DNA from: Cyclobacterium salsum
GTDB lineage: Bacteria > Bacteroidota > Bacteroidia > Cytophagales > Cyclobacteriaceae
Assembly (NCBI RefSeq): GCF_010119245.1
Contig: NZ_WNKG01000001.1
Coordinates: 620,001-684,000, forward strand
Direction of reading: 5' to 3'
DNA length: 64,000 bases
Shown: positions 44,332 through 53,692 of the stretch, piece after piece
Position numbering within the stretch: the first letter of the stretch is position 1
Layout: the number at the start of each line of letters is the position of its first letter
The notes under the pieces: generated by a model
The model's database searches: none
Seen by the model: the letters and a program-made list of their open reading frames with translations, nothing else
What the model was told of the DNA's origin: nothing
Made by a program: the position numbers and the translations under genes

Positions 44332-45281
44332 GAACGGATTGGCTCTTCTTCTTCGGGGTCATCATCATCCAGTTCGATTGTCTGTATTTTTACTGCCTGT
44401 TTAATCGGCGTAATTTGTCCACCGACATTTTCCGCAATAAAATAGGTCAATTGGGCTCCAAATAGAAAAATGACTGCTGAATAGTATACCCAGATCAAAA
44501 TGATCACCAGGGATCCGGCCGTTCCGTAGTAGCTTCCAACATCGGCATTGCTCATGTATAATCCGATCAGGTATTTGCCAAGGCCAAATAATAGCATGGT
44601 GACAAAAGCTCCCAACCAAACGTCTTTCCAATTGACCACCGCATCCGGTAGTATTTTGTACATAAGCCCAAACACTAAGACCAATATTCCCTGGGTAACG
44701 AAGAAATTGATGACCGACGCAAGCCGTAAGGTGCCACTATCGAAAAGCTCTGAGAAATAGTTTAAAAAGATGACAATTAACGCATCCGCTACCAAAGATG
44801 CCAATAGTAAAAATCCGATGGAAGCCACCATAGAAAAGCTAAGTAAGCGGTTTACGATAAATTTTACGATCCCTTTCTCTGGTTTGGATTTTATTCGCCA
44901 GATATGATTGATGCTGTTTTGAAGACTTACAAATACCGTCGTAGCAGAAAACACAAGTACCCCGATACCCAGAATCCTGGCATAAATACTCTGGCTACTG
45001 ACCGATACATTTTGCATGACAGCATCGAGGGTAGTGGCACTATCTTCTCCAATTAATTCTGAAACCTGGTTGAGCAACTCATCCTTCACGGTGCTTTCGC
45101 TATACATAACCGAAGCGATGTTAAGCACAATTATCAACAAGGCAGGTAGCGAAAAAATGGTATAGAAGGCAGTGGAGGCGGCAAAAGTGATGGAGTTGTT
45201 CTTTCCAAATTCCTTAACGCTGTCTATTAAAATTTCAAAAACGGTATAATTCTTTAGCTTCTTAAATTTTCGCTTGATCAT
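44328..45281 (-). CDS. YihY/BrkB-family inner-membrane protein
   Basis: 317 residues from ATG 45281; the upstream extension to 45317 is poorly supported. Six hydrophobic segments, with the family signature SITFAASTAFYTIFSLPALLIIVLN near the N-terminus and VFGLMYKILPDAVVNWKDVWLGAFVTMLLFGLGKYLIGLYM, then a GSLVIILIWVYYSAVIFLFGAQ segment. The C-terminal tail is very acidic (DDDDPEEEEP). The family is often misnamed ribonuclease BN; its role is not settled. Convergent with the SDR gene. Confidence 0.92.
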   Translation of the reverse strand: MIKRKFKKLKNYTVFEILIDSVKEFGKNNSITFAASTAFYTIFSLPALLIIVLNIASVMYSESTVKDELLNQVSELIGEDSATTLDAVMQNVSVSSQSIYARILGIGVLVFSATTVFVSLQNSINHIWRIKSKPEKGIVKFIVNRLLSFSMVASIGFLLLASLVADALIVIFLNYFSELFDSGTLRLASVINFFVTQGILVLVFGLMYKILPDAVVNWKDVWLGAFVTMLLFGLGKYLIGLYMSNADVGSYYGTAGSLVIILIWVYYSAVIFLFGAQLTYFIAENVGGQITPIKQAVKIQTIELDDDDPEEEEPIRS

Positions 45282-45360
45282 AAAAGAGGTTGATTTTATC
45301 TCAAAAAAGTGATTCAAAAATCATTCCTCAAATTCCTTTAAGGACATTATATTTAAAATC

Positions 45361-45918
45361 CTAGCGAATGCCCTGTTCAGGGTGTTTTCCTGTAATGGTC
45401 CTTCCAAACGCTTTCATCTCGTCTATTTGTTCGTCCATATGACCATTGGGAACAATCACCGGGCCAATTCCCGCCAGCTTCCGTTTATAATCAAGAAATC
45501 CCACCACCACGGGTACGCCTGCCCCCTGGGCTATATGGTAAAACCCCGATTTCCAACGGGGAACGTATTTCCGGGTACCCTCGGGTGTTACCATGATGAC
45601 CAGCTCCTCCCGATCCTTTAACATTTGAATCATTGCTTCGGTATAGGTCTGTTTTCTTCTACCTGGCCTTCGGTTTCGGTCGATGGATATGCCACCAAGA
45701 GCTTCGATCAACCAGCCCAGCGGTCCTACCATAACTTCCTTTTTAATGGTAAATCTTACCGGTACGTCCATCAGGTAAAAGGCAGATCTTGCATATAACA
45801 AGTCCCAGTTGCTGGTGTGAGGTATAGCGATCAATACCGCCTTTTTTAGCCCTTCAGGCCATTGGCCGGAAATCTTCCAACCCGTTATCCAAAATATAAA
45901 ACGAGCAAGTAGCTTCAT
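45361..45918 (-). CDS. lysophospholipid/1-acylglycerol-phosphate acyltransferase-like protein
   Basis: A 185-residue short acyltransferase of the PlsC fold. It has the catalytic HX4D motif HTSNWD, the FTIKKEVMVGPLGWLIEALGGISIDR block and VTPEGTRKY (EGTR, phosphate binding). Length is about 30 residues shorter than PlsC, like the subgroup acting with lipid A or other lipid precursors. Its start overlaps the patatin gene end by 4 bp, so the pair acts in lipid turnover: patatin may release fatty acid and this enzyme may re-acylate. Confidence 0.9.
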   Translation of the reverse strand: MKLLARFIFWITGWKISGQWPEGLKKAVLIAIPHTSNWDLLYARSAFYLMDVPVRFTIKKEVMVGPLGWLIEALGGISIDRNRRPGRRKQTYTEAMIQMLKDREELVIMVTPEGTRKYVPRWKSGFYHIAQGAGVPVVVGFLDYKRKLAGIGPVIVPNGHMDEQIDEMKAFGRTITGKHPEQGIR

Positions 45919-46718
45919 GGTCTTATTGAATCCAAATTTCGATTACCGAGTGCTGCCAGATCGGGGGTATTTTCTAAATACTCCCGGCAGGAAGTATATC
46001 CTGCCGCATAAATATCTTTAGCCCTCTTTATTTCCAATACCCCAAAACTGGCAAGACCAGGGGGTTCAATAAAGTAATCACATAAGCTCCTCCTGCTATA
46101 CACATTGTAATTCATGGATAAAATCACCGATCTTTCGATTAATGCCTTGATATGGCTGATGGTTTGTAGCTCGGGTAAGTGGTTGCAATTCACGCCAATA
46201 ATGGTTTGGCACTTGTCTCTCAATGGTTCAACGGGCAGGTTATTCAACACCCCTCCGTCGACATACAAGGCTCCGTCCAGGGAAATAGGCTCAAACATCC
46301 CTGGAATACAAGAAGAGGCCATTAGCTTTTGAATGATGGAACCCTCTGAGAAGTAAACCGTTTGTCCGGTTAAGATATTGGTGGACGCTACGAACGTGGG
46401 GATTTTTAAAGCAGAAAAGTCATCTACCGGGATGTATTTTGCAAAAAGTCCTTCGAAAAGATCCATTTTCAGAAGGGCCTTGAAGCTGATGGCCGGTTTG
46501 AAAAACTTAAAATAGTTGGTTTGAACGATGATATCCAGAATCTGCTCCGGTTTGTATCCAGAGGCGTACATCACGGCTGCGATCGCCCCCGCACTACTGC
46601 CAGACAAGTAATCCGGGTATATCCCTTTTTCGTTCAATGCCTGTAGCACTCCCAGGTGGGCAATTCCTCTCACCCCACCACCGGAAAGAACAATGCCTAT
46701 TGAATGGTTGTGTTTCAA
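45915..46718 (-). CDS. patatin-like phospholipase
   Basis: A 267-residue cytosolic-type lipase: oxyanion-hole motif GIVLSGGGVRGIAHLGVL near the N-terminus, nucleophile Ser42 in SGSSAGAIAAV (GxSxG), and the dyad Asp in YVDGGVLNNLP. No signal sequence or BamA-like barrel is attached, unlike PlpD-type exported patatins. It starts its own operon and overlaps the acyltransferase gene by 4 bp. Substrate lipids are inferred from the family. Confidence 0.93.
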   Translation of the reverse strand: MKHNHSIGIVLSGGGVRGIAHLGVLQALNEKGIYPDYLSGSSAGAIAAVMYASGYKPEQILDIIVQTNYFKFFKPAISFKALLKMDLFEGLFAKYIPVDDFSALKIPTFVASTNILTGQTVYFSEGSIIQKLMASSCIPGMFEPISLDGALYVDGGVLNNLPVEPLRDKCQTIIGVNCNHLPELQTISHIKALIERSVILSMNYNVYSRRSLCDYFIEPPGLASFGVLEIKRAKDIYAAGYTSCREYLENTPDLAALGNRNLDSIRP

Positions 46719-46757
46719 AATGATGTCCTGGATTTCAGAGGGTATGATTTACCCCGG

Positions 46758-47705
46758 TTATTCATTAACAACACCCATGGCGCAGAATTTGTCAATACGT
46801 GCCACGATCCGTTTGTCCGGATTGATTTTGTCCAATTCCTTCAGCGATGTAATGATGGTTTTTTTCATTCGGGTGGCCATATCCTGCATATTCCGGTGGG
46901 CTCCTCCCAATGGTTCGTCTATTATGGCATCAATCAGGCCATTAGCCTTCATATCTGGGCTTGTAAGCTTCAGTGCTTCGGCAGCTTGTTCTTTATAATC
47001 CCAACTCCGCCATAAAATGGAGGAACAGGATTCCGGTGAAATAACTGAATACCATGTATTTTCGAGCATGAATACCTTGTCCCCAATAGCGATCCCCAGC
47101 GCACCGCCAGAGGCACCTTCCCCAATCACGATACAAATAACCGGAACTTTAAGCTTAAACATCTCCCGAAGGTTTCTGGCGATCGCCTCCCCTTGGCCGC
47201 GCTCCTCTGCTTCAATACCCGGAAATGCACCGGGAGTGTCTATCAGAGTAACGATGGGTTTTTTAAATTTTTCCGCCATCTTCATCAGCCGCAGTGCTTT
47301 CCGGTATCCTTCGGGATTTGCCATTCCAAAGTTTCTTTCCTGGCGCTGTTTGGTATTCCTGCCCTTCTGCTGACCAATAAACATAACCGTTCGGCCATCC
47401 AGATCTCCCAATCCTCCGATCATGGCTTTATCATCTTTCACCGTCCGGTCGCCATGCAATTCGATAAAATTATCGGTCATTTCGTAGATGTAATCCAAGG
47501 CATAAGGCCTGTCACCATGGCGGGAAAGTTGTACCCTTTGCCACCTGGTTAGATTCTGGAAAGTCTCTTTTTTTAAGCTATGAAGTTTTTCTTCCAGCGA
47601 TTGAATATCAGCCGATAAGTCAACGTTTTTCCCCTTTGCCAATTGAATCATTTCGTGAAGTTTAAGCTCCAGATCAGCAATAGGTTTTTCAAATTCTAAT
47701 ACCAT
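46758..47705 (-). CDS. accA: acetyl-CoA carboxylase carboxyltransferase subunit alpha
   Basis: A 315-residue subunit of the first enzyme of fatty-acid synthesis. Conserved blocks are [77 protein letters not shown] and [16 protein letters not shown], then the C-terminal [21 protein letters not shown]. No accD or biotin carboxylase is adjacent. It lies about 40 bp upstream of the patatin gene on the same strand, with a -7 box before its start. Confidence 0.97.
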   Translation of the reverse strand: MVLEFEKPIADLELKLHEMIQLAKGKNVDLSADIQSLEEKLHSLKKETFQNLTRWQRVQLSRHGDRPYALDYIYEMTDNFIELHGDRTVKDDKAMIGGLGDLDGRTVMFIGQQKGRNTKQRQERNFGMANPEGYRKALRLMKMAEKFKKPIVTLIDTPGAFPGIEAEERGQGEAIARNLREMFKLKVPVICIVIGEGASGGALGIAIGDKVFMLENTWYSVISPESCSSILWRSWDYKEQAAEALKLTSPDMKANGLIDAIIDEPLGGAHRNMQDMATRMKKTIITSLKELDKINPDKRIVARIDKFCAMGVVNE

Positions 47706-47725
47706 AAAGTGCAGTTTTGAAGTTA

Positions 47726-47733
47726 CAAAGATA
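47726..47733 (-). promoter_or_regulatory. -7 promoter box of accA
   Basis: On the minus strand TATCTTTG matches the box exactly and lies 20 bp before the accA ATG. No TTG was found at the usual -33 distance. Confidence 0.45.
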
Positions 47734-47793
47734 AAAATTAATTTTTGAAACCACGGTTAACCTTTATCAAAGATACCGGATATCCTTTTCATT

Positions 47794-48447
47794 TTATCTT
47801 AAAATTTTCCCATCTTCCATGGTAAGCATGCGATCCGACATTTCGGCAAGTCCCTGGTTATGGGTTACGATGATAAACGATTGGCCAAACTCATCCCTTA
47901 ATTTGAAAAACAGTTCGTGCAAGGCCTGCGCATTTTGCGTGTCCAGGTTACCACTGGGCTCGTCTGCAAAAATCATATCCGGATTGTTGACCAATGCCCT
48001 GGCGACTGCCACCCGTTGTTGCTCCCCACCCGATAATGCCGCCGGTTTATGCGATAGCCGGTTTTGGATTCCCAGCAATTTAGCCAGCTCTTCGGTTCTC
48101 TTTTTAAGGGTAATTTCGGATTTTTTGCCCATCAGTCCTGGGATCATGATATTTTCCGCTGCCGTAAATTCCGGTAACAGGTTATGAAATTGAAATATAA
48201 ACCCGATTCTGTTATTTCTAAAAGTAGCCAATTTATCCCCATTTAATTTCAACAAATCCAGGCCTTCCACTTCCAGATTACCGGAATCTGCTTTATCCAG
48301 CGTTCCCAATATATGTAGCAAAGTACTCTTTCCGGCACCCGAAGCACCGACTATCGAAACAATCTCCCCCTTTTCAATGGAGACATCTACTCCTTTTAAA
48401 ACGTGAAGTTCACCGTAATATTTATGAATGGATTGTGCAATGAGCAT
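47794..48447 (-). CDS. ABC transporter ATP-binding protein, LolD/MacB type
   Basis: A 217-residue ATPase subunit: Walker A GASGAGKST (residues 34-42), the Q-loop region FQFHNLLPEFTAAEN, signature LSGGEQQRVAVARAL, Walker B MIFADEPSGNLD and switch His in VTHNQGL. The sequence fits the LolD lipoprotein-release or MacB groups. Its permease (LolC/E-like) is not adjacent, so the partner must be encoded elsewhere. The divergent 247-bp space before sucC must hold its promoter. Confidence 0.92.
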   Translation of the reverse strand: MLIAQSIHKYYGELHVLKGVDVSIEKGEIVSIVGASGAGKSTLLHILGTLDKADSGNLEVEGLDLLKLNGDKLATFRNNRIGFIFQFHNLLPEFTAAENIMIPGLMGKKSEITLKKRTEELAKLLGIQNRLSHKPAALSGGEQQRVAVARALVNNPDMIFADEPSGNLDTQNAQALHELFFKLRDEFGQSFIIVTHNQGLAEMSDRMLTMEDGKILR

Positions 48448-48694
48448 AGACAGGGGTACTATATTAAAAGGTATTGAAATAAGAGAACATGGGTAAAATT
48501 AATCAAAAATTTAAAAAAGCAGGACACGGTCTTCGTTAATCGCCGGCAATTTTGGTATTCTTCTGATTTATAATGGCATAGCCTTTTTATTAAAAGAATA
48601 GAACGACAATCTTTCCCTCTTTGCCCAAAAAGGCCAAAGCAAACCTTGAATTATCGGACATTTGACATTAACTTCGGGCAAAAATTTGATCCGA

Positions 48695-49909
48695 ATGAAT
48701 ATACACGAATATCAAGCCAAGGAAGTTTTAAAATCTTACGGAGTAAAAATACAGGAAGGAATCGTAGCAGATAGTCCCGAAGCCGCACTAGAAGCTGCTA
48801 AAAAGCTGAATGCAGATACCGGCACTTCCTGGTACGTGTTAAAAGCGCAGATCCACGCTGGAGGAAGAGGAAAAGGAGAGATTAAGGAAACCGGCTCACG
48901 AGGGGTGGTTTTGGCCAAATCACTGGAAGAAGTTCCGGAGAAGGCAAAAAATATATTAAACGGAACCCTTGTAACCATTCAAACAGGCGAAGACGGAAAA
49001 TTGGTTAAGAAAATTTTGGTAGCCCAGGATGTTTATTATCCCGGAAAATCAGAACCAAAAGAATATTACCTGTCCATCCTGCTTGACAGGGCCACGGGCA
49101 GTAACGTAATCATGGCATCCACAGAAGGTGGTATGGACATTGAGGAAGTAGCCGAACATACCCCTGAAAAAATCATTAAGGAGTGGGTAGATCCATCTTT
49201 GGGTATACAGGCCTACCAGGCAAGGAAAGTGGCTTTCCAACTTGGATTGGAAGGAAATGCCTTTAAAGAGATGGTTAAATTTATCCTGGCCTTATATGCA
49301 GCTTATGATGCTACCGATGCCTCACAGTTCGAAATCAATCCGGTATTAAAAACCTCTGATGACCAAATACTCGCTGTAGACGCAAAAGTAAACCTGGACG
49401 ACAATGCTCTTTTCAGAAACAAGTCACTTGCAGCGATGCGGGATATTGCAGAAGAAGATCCATTGGAAGTAGAAGCCGGGGAATCAGGCCTCAACTATGT
49501 CAAACTTGATGGAAACGTAGGCTGTATGGTTAACGGCGCGGGTCTGGCCATGGCCACCATGGATATGATCAAACTTTCAGGTGGCGAACCAGCCAATTTT
49601 CTGGATGTTGGAGGAGGAGCCAATGCCCAGACGGTAGAAGCTGGATTTAGGATCATCCTTAAAGATCCCAAAGTACAGGCCATACTCATCAATGTCTTTG
49701 GAGGAATCGTTCGTTGTGACCGGATTGCTACGGGTGTGGTGGAAGCTTACAAATCGATCGGAGACATACGTGTACCCATTATCGTTAGATTGCAGGGAAC
49801 CAATGCCGAGGAAGGTGCGAAAATAATCGATGAATCGGGCCTGAAAGTTACCTCTGCCATTACTTTAAAAGAAGCTGCAGAAAAAGTACAAAATGTACTG
49901 AAACCTTAA
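48695..49909 (+). CDS. sucC: succinate-CoA ligase (ADP-forming) subunit beta
   Basis: 404 residues from ATG 48695, giving [19 protein letters not shown], the standard N-terminus; a longer TTG-led frame from 48662 is rejected. The ATP-grasp region has [15 protein letters not shown] and EINPVLKT (acidic metal ligands), and the CoA-side region has [27 protein letters not shown] and [14 protein letters not shown]. It catalyses the substrate-level phosphorylation step of the TCA cycle. The alpha subunit (sucD) is not next to it, unlike the usual sucCD pair. Confidence 0.97.
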   Translation: MNIHEYQAKEVLKSYGVKIQEGIVADSPEAALEAAKKLNADTGTSWYVLKAQIHAGGRGKGEIKETGSRGVVLAKSLEEVPEKAKNILNGTLVTIQTGEDGKLVKKILVAQDVYYPGKSEPKEYYLSILLDRATGSNVIMASTEGGMDIEEVAEHTPEKIIKEWVDPSLGIQAYQARKVAFQLGLEGNAFKEMVKFILALYAAYDATDASQFEINPVLKTSDDQILAVDAKVNLDDNALFRNKSLAAMRDIAEEDPLEVEAGESGLNYVKLDGNVGCMVNGAGLAMATMDMIKLSGGEPANFLDVGGGANAQTVEAGFRIILKDPKVQAILINVFGGIVRCDRIATGVVEAYKSIGDIRVPIIVRLQGTNAEEGAKIIDESGLKVTSAITLKEAAEKVQNVLKP

Positions 49910-49920
49910 ATAAATTTTAT

Positions 49921-49928
49921 TAGTTTTG
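49921..49928 (+). promoter_or_regulatory. -7 promoter box of the tRNA gene
   Basis: TAGTTTTG matches TAnnTTTG, 20 bp before the tRNA. It overlaps the left arm of an inverted repeat TTTTGCG-9-CGCAAAA (49924-49946). No TTG is visible in the region of sucC at -33. Confidence 0.45.
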
Positions 49929-49947
49929 CGCCACGCTAACGCAAAAG

Positions 49948-50021
49948 GCACCCGTAGTTCAACTGGATAGAATATCGGATTTCGGCTCCGAGGGTTGAGG
50001 GTTCGAATCCTTCCGGGTGTA
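49948..50021 (+). tRNA. tRNA-Arg (anticodon TCG)
   Basis: 74 bases fold as a standard tRNA. The acceptor pairs GCACCCG with CGGGTGT (one G-T pair) plus discriminator A50021. The anticodon stem is TCGGA/TCCGA with loop TTTCGGC (49980-49986), so the anticodon is TCG (49982-49984), reading CGA. The T-arm is GGGTTCGAATCC. No CCA is encoded. It lies 38 bp after sucC and is followed at once by a terminator. Confidence 0.95.
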
Positions 50022-50024
50022 CAA

Positions 50025-50064
50025 AAAAAGCCTCCTTTTAACCAAAAGGAGGCTTTTTATTTTT
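50025..50064 (+). terminator. intrinsic terminator after tRNA-Arg
   Basis: A perfect 15-bp stem AAAAAGCCTCCTTTT / AAAAGGAGGCTTTTT with a 4-base loop (AACC) at 50025-50058, followed by ATTTTT. The stem is symmetric with A-run and T-run, so it may also work for transcripts coming the other way. Confidence 0.9.
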
Positions 50065-50142
50065 CTAAATCACCAGCTCGATCACCAAATTACTAATTAG
50101 TGGTAGGCTGAGCCATGATCCAGATAGTAGATTAGCGGGCTA

Positions 50143-50562
50143 TCAGGCCTCTTTAATCCACTTAAATAAGGTCTGATAGGTAACACCTGTCTCTTTACTG
50201 AAGTCGGCTTTTGTTTTACCCTCTGCTTCTGCCTTTTTCCAGGCTTTGAGGATATTTGCTTTTTCCTGATCTGAATAAGTTCTCCTTCCCCTACTCATTG
50301 GCTTGTCACCTTTACCTTCTACTCCATAAATAAATTGAAGTAAACCAATAAATTTTGAAGCCTCATTTTTAGAATGAATTCCAAGCTCACCCAGGTCAGC
50401 AAGTGCAGTGTCTTTTACATTCTTTGTAACGAATGGATGCGTACCCTTCTTGTGTGCTTCATCTATTGAGTGAAATACGTTGCCCTCTGCATCTTCCATG
50501 TAAACGATAGCATCTGATTTTGAAAGATCTGCATACTTGTTTAAAAACTCCTGAATAGTCAT
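50143..50562 (-). CDS. unknown protein with C-terminal transposase-like HTH
   Basis: A 139-residue protein. Residues 1-85 are of no known family (MTIQEFLNKYADLSKSDAIV, then a charged region with SIDEAHKKGTHPF). After a basic linker (MSRGRRTYSD) the last 50 residues read EKANILKAWKKAEAEGKTKADFSKETGVTYQTLFKWIKEA, an HTH like those of IS3/Tnp_1-type transposases. No DDE catalytic domain is present, so it is not a transposase itself. It may be a domesticated DNA-binding regulator. It starts at ATG 50562 with a promoter box upstream. Confidence 0.7.
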   Translation of the reverse strand: MTIQEFLNKYADLSKSDAIVYMEDAEGNVFHSIDEAHKKGTHPFVTKNVKDTALADLGELGIHSKNEASKFIGLLQFIYGVEGKGDKPMSRGRRTYSDQEKANILKAWKKAEAEGKTKADFSKETGVTYQTLFKWIKEA

Positions 50563-51064
50563 TAATAAATTAATTTTAATTGATCGATATATAAATAATC
50601 ATTATTTCAGGCAAATATACAAATAAATTATTATACCCTAACACAATACAATTTAATTCTATATAAAAAGGTATGGTTATCTAATTTTGTATATCTAAAT
50701 GAAAACTATATATAGCAAAAGCTGTTCCAATCCTGCGAATTAAAAAGCTTGCCGTTTACTGAAAACCAAATTAGCATTTTCCCTCGGGACTTACCCCAAC
50801 CAATCAAACCATTCTTTCACACTCCCCTTAGCTTTTACGATTTCTTTAAAAAAAAATTGTTTTTGATTTGGATGTTTAAAACTAAATGGTTAAGTTTATT
50901 TCATACTATAGGTCGATTCAAAGACATGCATCAAATTCATTTATAGTATAAGAAAAGGCATGCTAAATCCTCCCTACAAATGAGGAATACAATGTTAGTG
51001 TTTGAAAACGTCAGGAGCGTATCCATCACCCAATTAAAACATCCAACTGGTAAACTGAATAAAT
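50563..51064. other. divergent intergenic region of 502 bp before the M56 peptidase gene
   Basis: AT-rich with no gene supported. On the minus strand the box TATATTTG (50612-50619) with TTG at 50644-50646 (spacing 24) may serve the HTH gene. On the plus strand TAATTTTG (50682-50689) is a -7-like box. An inverted repeat ATACTATA-31-TATAGTAT (50903-50910 and 50942-50949) lies between that and the peptidase start. There is no BlaI/MecI-like regulator gene here. Confidence 0.45.
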
Positions 51065-53569
51065 ATGGCAACCATTATCAATTATGTATGGCAAAGTACA
51101 TTCTGTCTTGGCTTTTTTTATGGACTTTATTGGGTATTCCTGAAAAATGAAAAAACCTTTTTATTCAACCGGATTTTTTTATTGATAACTCCCCTGTTAG
51201 CAATTCTATTTCCATTGGTGGAAATACCGGTAACGTTTGATAAGCCCAGCATATCCCTGGAAGATACCGCCTTCTTAAAAGCATTCGATGTTATGGAAAC
51301 ATCGGAAATCATAGGAACATTTGGCTTACCGGAAGTAACGGTTACAGGCAGTAAATTACCCATCCTATGGGGAATTACCGATTACCTCTTTTTAGGTTAC
51401 CTGATCGTAGCAATGATACTTTTTTGCCACTTATTGTGGCAATATTTACAATTAAGGCAATTAATCGAAAGAGGATGGTACCAAACGGTCTATATCCTAA
51501 AGGGTAACTATTTTAAAGTTCCAACGTACGGCATGGCTCCGGTTTTTTCATTCTTCGATAAAGTCTTCTGGGTGGACAATCCACAGTTGCAGCTTCAGGA
51601 AAAAGAGCAAATATTGGCGCATGAACTGGAACACGTGAGGCAACGGCATACCTACGATGTGCTGTACTATCAGGTACTCAGCATCCTTTTTTGGTTTAAC
51701 CCAATGATCCACCTAATGCGGATGGCATTGGTAGACCTCCATGAATACCAGGCAGACGCGCGAGTATTGAAACATACAGAAAACAAACTATCCTATGCGC
51801 AACTCATTGCCAGGATGGCCTTCAAAGGGCTGGACTTGCCCTTGGGAAGTTATTTTGTACGGTCCACCACCCTAAATAGAATCCTAATGATGAAACGAGC
51901 CCAAAAAACCAATTGGTTGAAAATAGTGATGTTGCTGCCCCTTATGGCCATGCTCTTTGGATTGGTCTCGATGAAAACCAAAGAAGGGGTTACCCTATTT
52001 AGTAAAATAAACACCCGCCCGGTGCACCAGCTTAAAAGTCAAATACTGGCGGCTCAGGATTCCATTCAGGTAGGGATCAAGGTCAAAAACGTGAAAAACC
52101 CGGTACACTACGAAAGCATTGGTATATTGGAAGATCAGCGTTTGGTCGCCCAACTAGGGGAACTCTCCTATGAGTTTTCGGGAATCCAAAATGAAAAAGA
52201 CTATTTCAAGGTTTTGGAACTGATTGAAACCCTTCGATCCAATTCGACCATGGTCCGGCAGTATGGCAATGCAGTTACCTTTGATAAGGTGGACAACCAA
52301 CCAATACCGGAAACTGGCTGGGGCAGTTGGTACGACTACCTTCAGCAGAGCCTGCTACTCTATCAGGACGAGCTGACACCTGCGGCAGGCCCCGTGGAGT
52401 TGGAATTTATTATCGACCCGGATGGGGTCCTGCTCCATCCGGTTATCCGGAAAAGCTTCAATAGCACAGTTGACCAGCAGCTGTTGAAGGCAGTCAGCAG
52501 TCAGGAGGCACCGCGGTGGAATCCAGGGATTCAAAATGGCAAACCCGTACCTGTGGTTGTGCATACCAAACTCTTCATTTCAGATACGTTTGACGCGGTC
52601 CGAACTGAAAAGGTGGTTAATCCAGACCCTGTATTTCCAAACCAGGCAATCGAATCGACTGAAATTGACAGCGATAGACCAACCTCATCCCTTCATATTT
52701 CCAAATTTGAAACCGCTACTAAATCCATCAACGACCTGAAGTCTGGTGCCATTACTCTGGGATCGGCAGCCACCAAACATTTTAGTCAAAACCTAAAATA
52801 TCCGTCAAATGACCGAAAAAATGCAATTGTAGGTACCAGCCTGGTTCAAATTAGAGCCGATAGGCAAGGTAAGATAGTCGATTACCAAGTTATCGATCCA
52901 CTCTCGTCCGAAATTCAGCAAATGTTACTTGAGGTGTTAAAAGATATCCCGGCTCTCGAGCCTGTTCATCCCAAAGATGAATACCTGGTCATCCTCCCAA
53001 TTACCTTTCAACTTCGCGGAAGTCGCATTCCATTGCCTCCATCCCAGAAAAAAATGTATGGAGAGGAAATAACCGTCAACGGGTACGGACAATCAAACTC
53101 CGGGAAGAATAAGATGCCAGCACTTCCATCCCTGACAAAAAAGGTGTCGCTGAAAATCATCAATAAAGACTACCTTACCATTGACGGATTTACCCTTCCT
53201 TTATCTATTGGTCTATCAAATAGTATCAAAACCATCATCCGATACCAACAATGGAATCCGGATAAAATCGAAGTAGTTTTTTATGCTGCCGAAGGAATTA
53301 AAATGGAAACCATACAAAAAGTGCAGGAGGCATTACGGATAAATGGGGTCAGAAAAATCGACTATGCAAACCAGTTTCAGTCCGAGCCTTTTGATTCCTC
53401 GAAGGACCCCTTGATTCTTATCGATGGGGTGGTTCAGAAAGATAATATTACCTTAAGCAATACCAATCCTGAAAGTATCAAATCCATAAAGGTGATGAAA
53501 GGAGATCAAGCCAATTTGTTTGGGAAAAAGGCTAAAAATGGTGTCATCTTAATTGAAACCAAAAAATAA
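51065..53569 (+). CDS. M56 (BlaR1-like) membrane metallopeptidase with TonB-like and plug-like C-terminal segments
   Basis: 834 residues. The N-terminal 300 have several membrane helices and the zinc site HELEH (His186-His190), with the downstream Glu in LVDLHEYQADARVL as the third ligand, as in BlaR1/MecR1 peptidases. The periplasmic region holds two TonB_C-like domains (ELEFIIDPDGVLLHPVIRKSF and TSLVQIRADRQGKIVDYQVID). The end PLILIDGVVQK...ANLFGKKAKNGVILIETKK looks like a TonB-dependent receptor plug (SusC-type) segment. It may sense an envelope signal and use proteolysis. BlaR1 normally has a BlaI repressor beside it; none is here. A terminator follows at 53596. Confidence 0.85.
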   Translation: MATIINYVWQSTFCLGFFYGLYWVFLKNEKTFLFNRIFLLITPLLAILFPLVEIPVTFDKPSISLEDTAFLKAFDVMETSEIIGTFGLPEVTVTGSKLPILWGITDYLFLGYLIVAMILFCHLLWQYLQLRQLIERGWYQTVYILKGNYFKVPTYGMAPVFSFFDKVFWVDNPQLQLQEKEQILAHELEHVRQRHTYDVLYYQVLSILFWFNPMIHLMRMALVDLHEYQADARVLKHTENKLSYAQLIARMAFKGLDLPLGSYFVRSTTLNRILMMKRAQKTNWLKIVMLLPLMAMLFGLVSMKTKEGVTLFSKINTRPVHQLKSQILAAQDSIQVGIKVKNVKNPVHYESIGILEDQRLVAQLGELSYEFSGIQNEKDYFKVLELIETLRSNSTMVRQYGNAVTFDKVDNQPIPETGWGSWYDYLQQSLLLYQDELTPAAGPVELEFIIDPDGVLLHPVIRKSFNSTVDQQLLKAVSSQEAPRWNPGIQNGKPVPVVVHTKLFISDTFDAVRTEKVVNPDPVFPNQAIESTEIDSDRPTSSLHISKFETATKSINDLKSGAITLGSAATKHFSQNLKYPSNDRKNAIVGTSLVQIRADRQGKIVDYQVIDPLSSEIQQMLLEVLKDIPALEPVHPKDEYLVILPITFQLRGSRIPLPPSQKKMYGEEITVNGYGQSNSGKNKMPALPSLTKKVSLKIINKDYLTIDGFTLPLSIGLSNSIKTIIRYQQWNPDKIEVVFYAAEGIKMETIQKVQEALRINGVRKIDYANQFQSEPFDSSKDPLILIDGVVQKDNITLSNTNPESIKSIKVMKGDQANLFGKKAKNGVILIETKK

Positions 53570-53595
53570 ATAACCAGCGACCTTTACTAAAGATA

Positions 53596-53644
53596 CCTGC
53601 CAACTTACGGAAGCTCCTCTTCCGTAAATTGGCAGGATTTTTTA
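53596..53644 (+). terminator. intrinsic terminator after the M56 peptidase gene
   Basis: CCTGCCAACTTACGGAAG (53596-53613) and CTTCCGTAAATTGGCAGG (53619-53636) form an 18-bp stem with one mismatch and a 5-base loop, followed by ATTTTTTA. Confidence 0.8.
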
Positions 53645-53692
53645 TATTGCGTCCTATATTGCCACCATAAAAACCCAATTCAATAACTTCCC

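Noticed and set aside
50749-50946. 65-codon plus-strand frame before the M56 peptidase as a possible BlaI-like regulator
   Set aside because: It starts at TTG, has no HTH pattern and is rich in Phe/Pro; not a regulator.
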